From Syntrophaceae bacterium (GTDB lineage: Bacteria; Desulfobacterota; Syntrophia; Syntrophales; UBA2185), in the NCBI GenBank assembly GCA_003153775.1, contig PMBI01000050.1, positions 191,325-255,324 of the forward strand: DNA of 64,000 bases, in the 5' to 3' direction. This document shows positions 41,338 through 50,630 of the stretch, piece after piece. The first letter of the stretch is position 1; the number at the start of each line of letters is the position of its first letter. The position numbers were made by a program, and so were the translations under genes. The notes beneath the pieces are model-generated. The model was not told the origin of the DNA, ran no database searches, and worked only from the letters and a program-made list of their open reading frames with translations.

Positions 41338-43428
41338 ATGCAGAAATTTCTTGACCCCTCTTCAGTGGCTCTCATCGGTGTCCCCCGCAACACCGGCAGC
41401 GGTACCTTCAACAATGCGGAAGTAATGATGCGTTATGGCTATGAAGGGAAGATATTCCCCATAAATCCAAACGCCGGGGAGATCTGCGGACTCAGAGCTT
41501 ATCCTTCCATAAGCGATGTCCCGGAAGCCGTAGACCTCGCGGTGATTTCTGTCGGCAGGGAACGGGTCATTCCGATGCTGGATCAGTGCATTGCCACGGG
41601 TGTAAGTCGGATCATCATAATTACCCAGGGCTTTGCCGATGCGGACCAAAAAGGGAAGGAGATGCAGGAGGAAATCCAAAGAAGGGCCAAGGCAAACGGC
41701 GTGCACATTCTGGGCCCCAATACAATGGGTGTTCTCAACAATTTCAAAAAATTTACAACCTCTTTTATCGATGTGGTCCGTCCCGAGACGTTTTCGCCTG
41801 TCTCATTGATTGCCCAGACGGGACTCTTCCAGGTTGCATCGCAGGACATGGCATATAAACATTGGGGCAAGGCAGTTGATATAGGCAACGGTTGCGACAT
41901 CGATGGGGTGGATGTCCTCTCATATCTCGCTGACGACCCGGAAACCAAATTCATCGTCATTCATATGGAAGGGATTAAACGCGGCGCCGAATTCCTGAAA
42001 CTCGCAGCACAGACGACCAGCAAGAAGCCGGTTATCGTATTCAAGACAGGCCGCAGCCATGCCGGCGCAAAAGCGGCGCTCTCTCATACAGGGTCATTGG
42101 TGGGGGAAGACCATGTCTTTGACGCCGTCTGCAAGAGGGCTGGTTTGATCCGGGTAAAAAGCAGCGCTGAATTGAAAGATGCGATTCGAGCCCTCGTTCA
42201 GATGGGAGAGATGGAAGGCCCGCGGCTCGGCGTGGTGACGGCTTCCGGAGCGGTCGGTATAATGACGGCGGACGCATGCGAAGATGACGGCCTGAAGGTG
42301 GCGAGCCTTCCCGACGGCCTGGCAGACAAACTTTTAACAGGCTTGCCGGACTGGATCTCTGTGAGCATGCCTATAGATATCTGGCCCATCGGCATGATAG
42401 GCGGCAACTATACCGGGGCATACGGCACAGCGCTGACGGAACTGCTTCGTTCCGGGGACGTTGATGGAGTCCTGGGTGTACTTCCAGTGCCGGACTCTCC
42501 ACTCCATCGGAATCTCAACATGGTCGAATGTATAAAGGATGCAAGAAACAACTCAGGCAATATGAAGCCCCTGGCACTTTGGCCATATCTGGATGTTTCC
42601 TCTTTCATCGATAAATTTGAGAGCGTTCCGGGTGTGGCCTGTTTTGACACCGTAGAGCAGGCGGTCAAAGGGCTTGCATTCTGCTACAGGTATCACCAGG
42701 CGAAGATGCGCAAGACTCCCGCCCAGAGGCAGTTTCCCGTCGATCTAGATAAGGTGCGGCCTCTCGCGGAGAAGGGAAGAAAAGAGAAGCTCCTGGTCGG
42801 AGATGAGGCGCTGATGCTGTTGGACATGTTCGGCATCCCCGTTGTAAAGAGCGACATCGCAAGAAGTCGCAAGGATTTGGAAAATATTGCGTCATCAATG
42901 ACCTACCCGCTTGTACTAAAGTTAACCGGGGCCGCATTCCTGCACAAGACGGAGTGGGGCGGCGTTGTCACGGGGAACAGGGATTTGAAAGATCTCCACC
43001 GTGCGTTTGACCGGATCGTTCATAATGTCAGCACGCGTCAACCGGATGTGAAAGTTGAATCCGTTCTGGTTCAGGAACATGTCCAGGGGCATGAATTGCT
43101 CTTGGGTTTGAAGAGAGACCCCGAATTCGGCCACGTTATCGCCTGCGGACTCGGCGGTATCTATACGGAAGTTTTCAAGGACATCAATCGGGCAATTGTC
43201 CCCATCGACCGGGAAGAGGCGGATGGTATGCTCGCATCTCTCAAGATAGCGCCCATACTGAAAGGCCTGAGGGGTGAGGCAGGGATTGACTGGACGGGTC
43301 TTGTGGAAATCCTGGAAAGACTGTCGTTCCTTGCAAGCACACTGTCGGATATCTCGGAGCTGGACATAAATCCCGTTATAGCGACGAGCAGCAAATGTAT
43401 TGCCGTGGACGCCCGGATATTGTGGTAA
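41338..43428 (+). CDS. Acetyl/acyl-CoA synthetase (NDP-forming; CoA-binding + ligase + ATP-grasp)
   Basis: LDPSSVALIGVPRNTGSGTFNN; ILGPNTMGVLNNF; SHTGSLVGEDHVFDAVCKRAGLIRV; YPLVLKLTGAAFLHKTEWGGV. Confidence 0.93.
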   Translation: MQKFLDPSSVALIGVPRNTGSGTFNNAEVMMRYGYEGKIFPINPNAGEICGLRAYPSISDVPEAVDLAVISVGRERVIPMLDQCIATGVSRIIIITQGFADADQKGKEMQEEIQRRAKANGVHILGPNTMGVLNNFKKFTTSFIDVVRPETFSPVSLIAQTGLFQVASQDMAYKHWGKAVDIGNGCDIDGVDVLSYLADDPETKFIVIHMEGIKRGAEFLKLAAQTTSKKPVIVFKTGRSHAGAKAALSHTGSLVGEDHVFDAVCKRAGLIRVKSSAELKDAIRALVQMGEMEGPRLGVVTASGAVGIMTADACEDDGLKVASLPDGLADKLLTGLPDWISVSMPIDIWPIGMIGGNYTGAYGTALTELLRSGDVDGVLGVLPVPDSPLHRNLNMVECIKDARNNSGNMKPLALWPYLDVSSFIDKFESVPGVACFDTVEQAVKGLAFCYRYHQAKMRKTPAQRQFPVDLDKVRPLAEKGRKEKLLVGDEALMLLDMFGIPVVKSDIARSRKDLENIASSMTYPLVLKLTGAAFLHKTEWGGVVTGNRDLKDLHRAFDRIVHNVSTRQPDVKVESVLVQEHVQGHELLLGLKRDPEFGHVIACGLGGIYTEVFKDINRAIVPIDREEADGMLASLKIAPILKGLRGEAGIDWTGLVEILERLSFLASTLSDISELDINPVIATSSKCIAVDARILW

Positions 43429-43447
43429 ATAGAAAAATCTTCTCTTT

Positions 43448-43474
43448 GTCATTTCGACCGCAGGGAGAAATCTT
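43448..43474 (+). repeat. Dispersed repeat copy (GTCATTTCGANNGNAGNGAGAAATCTT)
   Basis: gtcatttcgaccgcagggagaaatctt, immediately before the aaggagg RBS of the PPIase gene. Confidence 0.7.
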
Positions 43475-43489
43475 AAGGAGGAATAAATA

Positions 43490-43978
43490 ATGAAAAATCT
43501 GGAATGGAAAAATCCACCCGCAATGCAGATTGACGCGGCCAAGAAATATAAGGCCGTCATTGAAATGGGAAGAGGCGTCATTGAATTGGATCTGTATCCG
43601 CAACATGCGCCGAAAACCGTCAACAACTTCGTCTTTCTCGCGAAAGAGGGTTTCTATGACGACGTAACCTTTCACCGGGTGATAAAAAATTTCATGATAC
43701 AGGGTGGAGACCCGACAGGCACAGGAAGAGGCGGCCCCGGCTACAAGTTTGAGGATGAGTTGAAGGAGAATCCCCTGAAGCATGAAACAGGGGTGCTCTC
43801 AATGGCGAATTCCGGGCCGAACACGAACGGAAGCCAGTTCTTCATCACCCATTCCCCGCAGCCGCATCTGAACGGCAGGCATACGGTCTTCGGTAAAGTG
43901 GTGAGCGGCCAGGATGTAGTCGATGCAATTCAGCAGGGAGACAAGATGCTGCGCGTCGAAATCAAGGAAGGTGCATAA
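43490..43978 (+). CDS. Cyclophilin-type peptidyl-prolyl cis-trans isomerase
   Basis: [54 protein letters not shown]. Confidence 0.96.
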   Translation: MKNLEWKNPPAMQIDAAKKYKAVIEMGRGVIELDLYPQHAPKTVNNFVFLAKEGFYDDVTFHRVIKNFMIQGGDPTGTGRGGPGYKFEDELKENPLKHETGVLSMANSGPNTNGSQFFITHSPQPHLNGRHTVFGKVVSGQDVVDAIQQGDKMLRVEIKEGA

Positions 43979-44063
43979 GCGAAACTCAAATCCTGCACCA
44001 CAATGTCATTCCCGCCCCCGACAAGGGCTTACGAGGGCAGGCTTCGGCGGGAATCCAGAGTTA

Positions 44064-44137
44064 CTGTTATTTCGAACGCAGTGAGAAATCTTTTTCCTGC
44101 GGCAGATTTCTCAGTCGCTCCGCTCCTTCGAAATGAC
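44064..44137. repeat. Inverted pair of dispersed repeats forming a long imperfect hairpin
   Basis: ctgttatttcgaacgcagtgagaaatctt ... agatttctcagtcgctccgctccttcgaaatgac. Confidence 0.7.
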
Positions 44138-44190
44138 AAGAAAGAAAAGACCGCCATTCCCGTGCAGAGACTGCGCCGCAATTTTCCTTA

Positions 44191-44219
44191 TTGTCATTTC
44201 GAGTGGAACGAGAAATCTT
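44191..44219 (+). repeat. Dispersed repeat copy
   Basis: ttgtcatttcgagtggaacgagaaatctt. Confidence 0.7.
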
Positions 44220-44265
44220 GTCTCAACCTTACGGGAATCATGCAGCACTTTCCTACAGACAGATT

Positions 44266-44859
44266 ATGCTTTTCAAGAAAAAAGACAGGATGACCAGAGA
44301 CGCGGGCATTGCGGATATCTCCGGCATGCAGGAAAAATATGGAATCAGGATAGCAACCATTGTCGATGATAACGATTGGGTGAAAACCAGGGCGCGGGAA
44401 ATAGATCTCGATCGCGAACTGTATTTGGCCAAAGACCTCGATAGAATCATGAGGCACATGAGAGACCTGCATAAATTTGTCGGCGTCAGCTCCAACAATA
44501 TATACTGGAGCCTGACACAGACGCCGATCAGGCAGATACTCATTCCGACGACGGAAAGAAAATATATCTCCGTCGTAAACCCGGAAATTCTGAAGCTGGA
44601 AGGGCAGGAGAACAAGTACGTCGAGGCCTGCGGTTCGATACCCAAGAAGGTCTACATAGTCAAAAGAAGGCCGTACGTATCTATCTCCGGCTATACTTTA
44701 GATAAGAAGTATATCGAACTCGAATACGGATCAAAGGATTTTTATGCAGGGGAGGATCCTATATATTCCTCATACGTCAATCCGGAATGGGTTGTACAGC
44801 ACGAGATGGATCACCTTGACGGAATAACAATACAAGACAAAGGAGACGCATTGATCTGA
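44266..44859 (+). CDS. Divergent peptide deformylase-like protein
   Basis: VVQHEMDHLDGI (HExxH) and EACGSIP in place of EGCLS; motif I altered (GVSSNNIYW). ORF track start 44191 lies in a repeat; ATG 44266 preferred. Confidence 0.78.
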   Translation: MLFKKKDRMTRDAGIADISGMQEKYGIRIATIVDDNDWVKTRAREIDLDRELYLAKDLDRIMRHMRDLHKFVGVSSNNIYWSLTQTPIRQILIPTTERKYISVVNPEILKLEGQENKYVEACGSIPKKVYIVKRRPYVSISGYTLDKKYIELEYGSKDFYAGEDPIYSSYVNPEWVVQHEMDHLDGITIQDKGDALI

Positions 44860-44925
44860 ACAGTTTTTATCTGATATGGCCCGAGAAATCTTTTTATCCG
44901 ACGTCTATCCTTCTTGTATATTCGC
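44811..44925 (+). repeat. Direct repeat copy A (3' end of deformylase gene and downstream)
   Basis: tcaccttgacggaataacaatacaagacaa identical (30 nt) at 44811 and 46201, then diverged similarity. Confidence 0.85.
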
Positions 44926-44946
44926 AATCACCTCACAAAAAACAGC

Positions 44947-44975
44947 TTGACATCGGTATCAATATTGATACTATA
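44947..44975 (+). promoter_or_regulatory. hicAB promoter with perfect 16-bp palindromic operator GTATCAATATTGATAC (44956-44971)
   Basis: TTGACA (44947-44952) with AT-rich -10 region (tactata); palindrome fills the spacer; ATG at 44982. Confidence 0.7.
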
Positions 44976-44981
44976 TAAAAC

Positions 44982-45242
44982 ATGGCCGGAATCGAAGACA
45001 TCATTGTGCAGATGAAGAACAATCCCGCAGATATTCGGTTCGCTGATTTGAGCAAGGTCTGCAATTATTATTTCGGTAAAGCGCGACAGAAGAAAGGAAG
45101 TCACCAGACTTACAAGACGCCGTGGAAAGGAGATCCGCGGATCAATATTCAAAATCATAAAGGAAAAGCCAAAGCATACCAGGTAAAGCAGGTGCTGTTG
45201 GCTATTGAGAAGCTGGAGGTTGAATATGCCGCTGAAGAATGA
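44982..45242 (+). CDS. hicA: Type II toxin HicA-like mRNA interferase
   Basis: GKARQKKGSHQTYKTPWKGDPRINIQNHKGKAKAYQVKQVLLAIEKL. Confidence 0.82.
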   Translation: MAGIEDIIVQMKNNPADIRFADLSKVCNYYFGKARQKKGSHQTYKTPWKGDPRINIQNHKGKAKAYQVKQVLLAIEKLEVEYAAEE

Positions 45243-45555
45243 TCGTTATACCTATCGTGTAACTTGGTCTGAAGATGACCAGGAATATGTAGGCTTATGT
45301 GCTGAATTTCCCAGCTTGAGCTGGCTTGCCAAAACGCCCGAATTGGCTCTGAAGGGTATACGCGAAATTGTCAAGAGTGTTATCGAAGATATGAGGCGTA
45401 CCGGCGAAGAGATTCCTCAACCGATTGCATCTAAGAGATACAGCGGTAAATTTATGGTGCGCGTCCCTCCTGAGGTTCACAGACATCTTGCTATTCAGGC
45501 GTCGGAATCAGGAGTCAGTCTGAACCGGATTGCCGGAGCGAAACTAAGCCGATAG
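45226..45555 (+). CDS. hicB: Antitoxin HicB
   Basis: YTYRVTWSEDDQEYVGLCAEFPSLSWLAKTPELALKGI; C-terminal RHH-like VPPEVHRHLAIQASESGVSLNRIAGAKLS. Confidence 0.88.
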   Translation: MPLKNDRYTYRVTWSEDDQEYVGLCAEFPSLSWLAKTPELALKGIREIVKSVIEDMRRTGEEIPQPIASKRYSGKFMVRVPPEVHRHLAIQASESGVSLNRIAGAKLSR

Positions 45556-45558
45556 CGC

Positions 45559-45588
45559 TTGACACACGGGGACACCTTCAAATATACT
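45559..45588 (+). promoter_or_regulatory. Sigma70-like promoter
   Basis: TTGACA-N18-TATACT upstream of the exported protein gene. Confidence 0.5.
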
Positions 45589-45655
45589 CCGCCTATCCAC
45601 AACAAAGCTCCTGTCAAATCTGATGGCGGCATCATTCAACCAGTAGGAGTCACCC

Positions 45656-46114
45656 ATGAAAAAACACAGCCACCTTTGTCTTGCAGTATTGCTATGTTCA
45701 ATCCTGTCCGCAGCCGCAGTGGTTCACGCCGCCGCGGATGGCGGAATGCTTCTCGCGCAGAGGTCGAAAGCGCAGCCTGCAGGGCAGAGAATTATGCCCG
45801 CTGTCACACCTGAGCCGACGGTTCAGGTGCTGATGCTTAATCCAAATATGTTATCTCCCGGCCAGACGTCTTCTGGGACAGTGATGCTGTCGGGCGCGGC
45901 GGGCGCGGCGGGTACCACGGTGAGCCTCACCAGCAGCAGTCTCGATGCCGCCATTCCATCCAGTGTAACAGTTCCCTCCGGAGAGACATCTGCTTCCTTC
46001 ATGGTGACGGTCCAGAAAAATGCACAGGGCAGCGTCACTATCAGCGCTCAGAATGCCACAGGCGCCGGCATGACGAAACAGGTCACCCTGGTGATTACGT
46101 CCGATGTGCGGTGA
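45656..46114 (+). CDS. Secreted protein with a single Ig-like domain
   Basis: Signal peptide MKKHSHLCLAVLLCSILSAAAVVHAAA; LSPGQTSSGTVMLSGAAGAAGTTVSLTSSS...VTVPSGETSASFMVTV. Confidence 0.7.
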   Translation: MKKHSHLCLAVLLCSILSAAAVVHAAADGGMLLAQRSKAQPAGQRIMPAVTPEPTVQVLMLNPNMLSPGQTSSGTVMLSGAAGAAGTTVSLTSSSLDAAIPSSVTVPSGETSASFMVTVQKNAQGSVTISAQNATGAGMTKQVTLVITSDVR

Positions 46115-46200
46115 AGTCTCTGCAAATTATCAACGATGACCCTCGTAGTATGCAGATCAGGCCGGTCCGGCAAATAGCCGTCCTTTATCACGCACCGGAA

Positions 46201-46310
46201 TCACCTTGACGGAATAACAATACAAGACAAGGGTGCTGCATTGATCTGACAAAATAGCTATCTAATATGTCCTGAGACGTCCTTTCATCCAACGTTCATT
46301 GTGTTACCTA
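46201..46310 (+). repeat. Direct repeat copy B (duplicated deformylase 3' end)
   Basis: tcaccttgacggaataacaatacaagacaagggtgctgcattgatctga versus 44811-44860. Confidence 0.85.
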
Positions 46311-46448
46311 TAACTTCCTAAAAGTCTTAACCACACGTTTGCCATCGTCATAGCTTTCCTATCAAAATCGTGATAGCGAAAATCTATAGGCATGTGATAT
46401 TAAAAAAATCCCATGTCCCTTAAACAGCCCTGAAAATAAAATGAGTTG

Positions 46449-48362
46449 ATGCTGTTGATGACAAAGAAAAAATCCAGAAAAAGTAAGACAAAAACAAAAT
46501 CAACGAAATTTTTTGGCGGGGATTCAGTTCCATCAAATCTTCCTAGAAATTCCAAAATAATGATTTTAGAATACTATCAGAAAGCCTTTGCTCTTTTTCA
46601 TAATGAATATTGTAATCGTCCAGATTATTTTCGGGGTCCTCATCCCATACGAAATAGATATTGGCAATTTATGCGAGAAGGTACTTATGATCTTTATCAA
46701 GCCCGTCAACTTCTGGGTCAATATTTGTCAGTATTAGAAAGGGAAATGTCGGAAATAATCCAGAAGCACTCCTTGGCATATTGGTTACACATTTATAGAA
46801 GATTATTTCCCGGAACAGCTGGGAGAGATGAGCAGCCCGGTACTATAATGCTTACAAGAGCCGTGCTCGAAGCTGCAATTCAGAAGTACGCGAAGTTTGC
46901 TTTATGCGACGGAATTGCTTTAAGTAAAGATGTCCGTATGGAAGATATCTTGTGCGGCTTGTTGATGGCACCCGAGTTTGAAATGGAAAGAGAACTTATT
47001 ATGGAGGGTCCCAATCAACTTGTGCTTACAAATTTCTCCACGGATGAGTTTATAGAGTTTTATCAGGTTGAGAAGCTTGCTTATGAAGTATGGAGAGCCG
47101 CGGCAATGTTGAGATCTATTGGCAAAGGTGCAAAGTTCGTAATTGAAAACAGTTCAACTCGATTTGACGACGAAAGGTCTGAGGAACTCAATTTTTTGAT
47201 AGTCTCGCATGATGAAAGGTTGTCAGGCGCATTTTCTGTTTCAGCAAGTGGAACGGTATTTGAGAGCATTGGAGAGGATACGACTGGATGTATTTTCATA
47301 CCCGTCTACAATGCTGGAGCTATAAATATAGACCGTCTTCGAGAGGGGATCGGAGAATTTTGTGGAATGACTTTCGCTGAGGGATTTGTACCAAACTTTA
47401 TTTGGTTGCCTCACAACCTAAGAAATTTTCGAAGGGTGCATTTACCGTTAGCAGATAGTTTTCGTAAGAAGCATGGTGTCAACTTTGATGCTGTATTGTC
47501 TGTAATAGTGGGTATGTGTGATTATGTATTTTACCGGTGGATTGCAAGTAAGGGATTAAGGATGATACACTTTTGGCAACGTGGATATGAAGGTCCAGAA
47601 AGAAGAAGAACCATCAGCGAAGTAATTAGAAACAATATTCCTGCGGTGGCAAGGATTTTAGATATTCCAGTAGAGAAACTGCAGAGTATTGATTTTGATG
47701 CGGCTATTGATTTTTGGACGCTTGATACTGCATCTCAAAGCAAAATAGATTTGTCATACTCTGGACCTCATTCAATTTTTCTGCCCGCTGGGGGGAATCA
47801 CATATTTGTTGATTACGCATGGATGGTACGGCGACTATATGATTTGTTCTATGGAGTAAAAATTGACGATCAGAACTTCAAAGGAGAGGCTCTCGAATGC
47901 GTTATGCGAGAAGGTCCCTCAGTACTTCCGAGTGGTCCCTGCCTATCTCTTCCTGGGGAAAAACGGCAAATAGATTATGCCTATGCCAAGGGCGAGTTTC
48001 TCATCATAGCAGAATGCAAAGCTGTCGCGAGGTCAATCGGCTACGATAGAGGACATCCTTTAGCAATATCATATAGACGGGAGCAAGTTATTGAAAGATC
48101 ACTTCATGAAATTGATGGAAAGGCTCAATGGCTTGCGCAAAACCCAATAGGCAGAAACTATGATATTACAAAATTTAAGTATATTTTGCCTGTGGGTATA
48201 AGCCCTTTTGTCGAATTTATTCCAAGTCTTTCTTCTCGTTTCTGGATTTCGGAAAAGATACCGAGGGTTCTCACGCCCTCAGAATTCGAGGAATTGTGTA
48301 ACGATTCAGAAATAATTTTCATAACAGATAATATAGTAAGCATCTCCTGTCAAAGTCAATGA
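46449..48362 (+). CDS. Uncharacterised ~637-aa protein with C-terminal PD-(D/E)XK-like nuclease motif
   Basis: GEKRQIDYAYAKGEFLIIAECKA matches D...ExK core; AT-rich gene; ORF track start is TTG 46446. Confidence 0.75.
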   Translation: MLLMTKKKSRKSKTKTKSTKFFGGDSVPSNLPRNSKIMILEYYQKAFALFHNEYCNRPDYFRGPHPIRNRYWQFMREGTYDLYQARQLLGQYLSVLEREMSEIIQKHSLAYWLHIYRRLFPGTAGRDEQPGTIMLTRAVLEAAIQKYAKFALCDGIALSKDVRMEDILCGLLMAPEFEMERELIMEGPNQLVLTNFSTDEFIEFYQVEKLAYEVWRAAAMLRSIGKGAKFVIENSSTRFDDERSEELNFLIVSHDERLSGAFSVSASGTVFESIGEDTTGCIFIPVYNAGAINIDRLREGIGEFCGMTFAEGFVPNFIWLPHNLRNFRRVHLPLADSFRKKHGVNFDAVLSVIVGMCDYVFYRWIASKGLRMIHFWQRGYEGPERRRTISEVIRNNIPAVARILDIPVEKLQSIDFDAAIDFWTLDTASQSKIDLSYSGPHSIFLPAGGNHIFVDYAWMVRRLYDLFYGVKIDDQNFKGEALECVMREGPSVLPSGPCLSLPGEKRQIDYAYAKGEFLIIAECKAVARSIGYDRGHPLAISYRREQVIERSLHEIDGKAQWLAQNPIGRNYDITKFKYILPVGISPFVEFIPSLSSRFWISEKIPRVLTPSEFEELCNDSEIIFITDNIVSISCQSQ

Positions 48363-48490
48363 CTGTAATTATTATTTGTAAGTGAACAGTAGTAGGTATA
48401 AGAAATAATCACTTCACAATTATGCATCACTATCCCTGTCGTGAGAGATAAGAAATATGCGAAGGGCGGTACAGAAAGAGCGTCATGTAT

Positions 48491-50353
48491 TTATATCGTG
48501 AATAGCTCTTCCGCCATTTCAATGGGCGTCCTGTCTCCGACCTTTATCGCCTCGCACCTGGCCTTGACAGTAGAAAGAATGTTCAGCGCGAAGAATCTGG
48601 CAGCGGCGATCTTCCCGTTATAGAAGGCAACGTCCTTATTTTCGTGGATGAGCGCCCGCTGTTTTGGCTTCGATCCCTTTGCATCTTTATCCGTATAGAT
48701 GGTGTTCAGCTTTTCATTGGCAATCGTAGCCGCCTGCATCAGGAGCGATCCGACGGCGACGTCGCCAAAGAGTTCGAGATATGGAGACGCGTTAAGGACC
48801 GGGATCAGGAAGCTTGCACCTCTGCCCAGACGGTAGAAATGTGTAGTCAGGTCGGAGAAGGCCTTCAGGGCCTCTTCCAGGTAGTTACACGGCACGGTCA
48901 GATCTTCAAACCCCTTGCTCCTTGTTATGACGCTGTAAACTTCACTGTAGAGGCTCATCATAAACTCGCCTCTTCTCTGCGCGAGTTTTCTCCCGACAAG
49001 GTCAAGGGCCTGAACCGCGTTCGTTCCCTCATAGATGGTCGTGATCTTGCAGTCGCGCATGTACTGCTCCACGGGATATTCACTGCAGTAGCCGTAGCCG
49101 CCATATACGTCGATGGCCTTTGAACATACCAGCATGGCCTTGTCCGAGGAATAGGCCTTGCAGATCGGAATCAACAGTTCCGCCAATCCCTGCCATTTTG
49201 TCTTGTCTATCTTGGTTTCCGAGACATCCGCCATATCAACGCAGTAGGCCGTATAATAGAGCAGTACCCTTATCCCTTCCACATGGGCCTTCATCCAGAG
49301 AAGCGTTCGTTTGATATCGGGATGCTGGATGATGGGCACGGGTTTGGCATCGGGATTCTTCATATCCCATATGGCAACGCCCTGAATTCTTTCCTTGGCA
49401 TACGCCACGGCATGTTCGAAGGCCGCCGTTGCCACGCCGAGGGCCTGTATGCCGACCTCAAGGCGGGCGTCGTTCATCATCTCGAACATGATTGCCATGC
49501 CGGACCTCTCTTTTCCGAGGAGCTCGCCGATACATTTTCCGTCGTCACCGAAGTTGAGGGTACAGGTGGCGGAGCCTTTGATCCCCATCTTGTGCTCGAT
49601 GTTTCCCGTGCGCACGTCATTGAACTCGCCCATACTCCCGTCGTCGTTGACACGGTACTTGGGGACGATGAAGATGGAGATGCCCTTCGTTCCCGGCACA
49701 TCCCCTTCGATTCTCGCAAGAACGGGATGGACGATATTCGGGCAGAGGTCATGGTCTCCTCCGGAGATGAAGATCTTGGTCCCTGTGATGCTGAATCTTC
49801 CGTCGGGCAATCTTTTCGCCGTTGTCTTCAGTGCGCCAACGTCGGTTCCCGCTCCGGACTCGGTGAGACACATCGTTCCGCCCCACTCGCCGGCAAACAT
49901 CTTGTACATGTATTTGTTCTTCTGCTCCTCAGTGCCGTAATTCTCTATAAGGGAGGCGGCTCCGATTGTGAGGAGGGGATACATGAGGAGGGGGTAGTTT
50001 GCTGCCTGAAAAAGTTCAAAGCATGCGGTGGAAACACTTACCGGCATCCCCTGTCCACCCACCGCAGGGTCTTTCGCCGCGCACTGCCAGCCTGCTTCAA
50101 CGAACTTCTTGTATGCGGCATGGAAGCTCTTCGGCACGGAGACCTTTCCGTCCTTGAACGTGCATCCTTCCCTGTCGCCATCCACATACGTAGGCAGGAT
50201 CACGTCGACGGCCATTTTCTCCGCTTCCGTAAGCATCATGTCCACCAACTCTTTCGCATAATCCGCGTACTTACCTTTGAAGCTATCCTCTATGCCGAGC
50301 TGCTCATAAAGGACGAATTGCTGATCTCTGGTATTTACCAATAAGTTGCTCAT
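48491..50353 (-). CDS. Acyl-CoA dehydrogenase (long, ~600-aa type)
   Basis: MCLTESGAGTDVGALKTTAKRLPDGRFSITGTKIFISGGDHDL; IYEGTNAVQALDLVGRKL. Confidence 0.93.
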   Translation of the reverse strand: MSNLLVNTRDQQFVLYEQLGIEDSFKGKYADYAKELVDMMLTEAEKMAVDVILPTYVDGDREGCTFKDGKVSVPKSFHAAYKKFVEAGWQCAAKDPAVGGQGMPVSVSTACFELFQAANYPLLMYPLLTIGAASLIENYGTEEQKNKYMYKMFAGEWGGTMCLTESGAGTDVGALKTTAKRLPDGRFSITGTKIFISGGDHDLCPNIVHPVLARIEGDVPGTKGISIFIVPKYRVNDDGSMGEFNDVRTGNIEHKMGIKGSATCTLNFGDDGKCIGELLGKERSGMAIMFEMMNDARLEVGIQALGVATAAFEHAVAYAKERIQGVAIWDMKNPDAKPVPIIQHPDIKRTLLWMKAHVEGIRVLLYYTAYCVDMADVSETKIDKTKWQGLAELLIPICKAYSSDKAMLVCSKAIDVYGGYGYCSEYPVEQYMRDCKITTIYEGTNAVQALDLVGRKLAQRRGEFMMSLYSEVYSVITRSKGFEDLTVPCNYLEEALKAFSDLTTHFYRLGRGASFLIPVLNASPYLELFGDVAVGSLLMQAATIANEKLNTIYTDKDAKGSKPKQRALIHENKDVAFYNGKIAAARFFALNILSTVKARCEAIKVGDRTPIEMAEELFTI

Positions 50354-50630
50354 AAAGACCTCCTGAAAAACGGTGGATTAAAGACCCGGGAAATTTTGAA
50401 ACGCAAGGCCTGGATGAAGGCCGGTACTTTGCCAATATACGTCTGACAGATTAAGTCTGTTTTTATACATAACAAGGGCGGGCTTTGCAAGGATTCCTTT
50501 GGGAATAGTCAATTTCCCTGCGGTATTGATTTTTCGATTCTGACTGTTATTGAAAATTTATGCAATTTATGCAATTAAGATGATACAGAAAACTTTGCCG
50601 ACATTGCCTAAGATAGAGGAGAAGATTGAT

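Noticed and set aside
49283-50344. 353-aa + strand ORF opposite the acyl-CoA dehydrogenase
   Set aside because: Low-complexity His/Arg-rich translation with no recognisable motif; antisense shadow of a strongly supported gene.
50400-50480. gacagattaagtctgttttt as a possible terminator or regulator site upstream of the acyl-CoA dehydrogenase
   Set aside because: Only a 5-bp stem; too weak to call.
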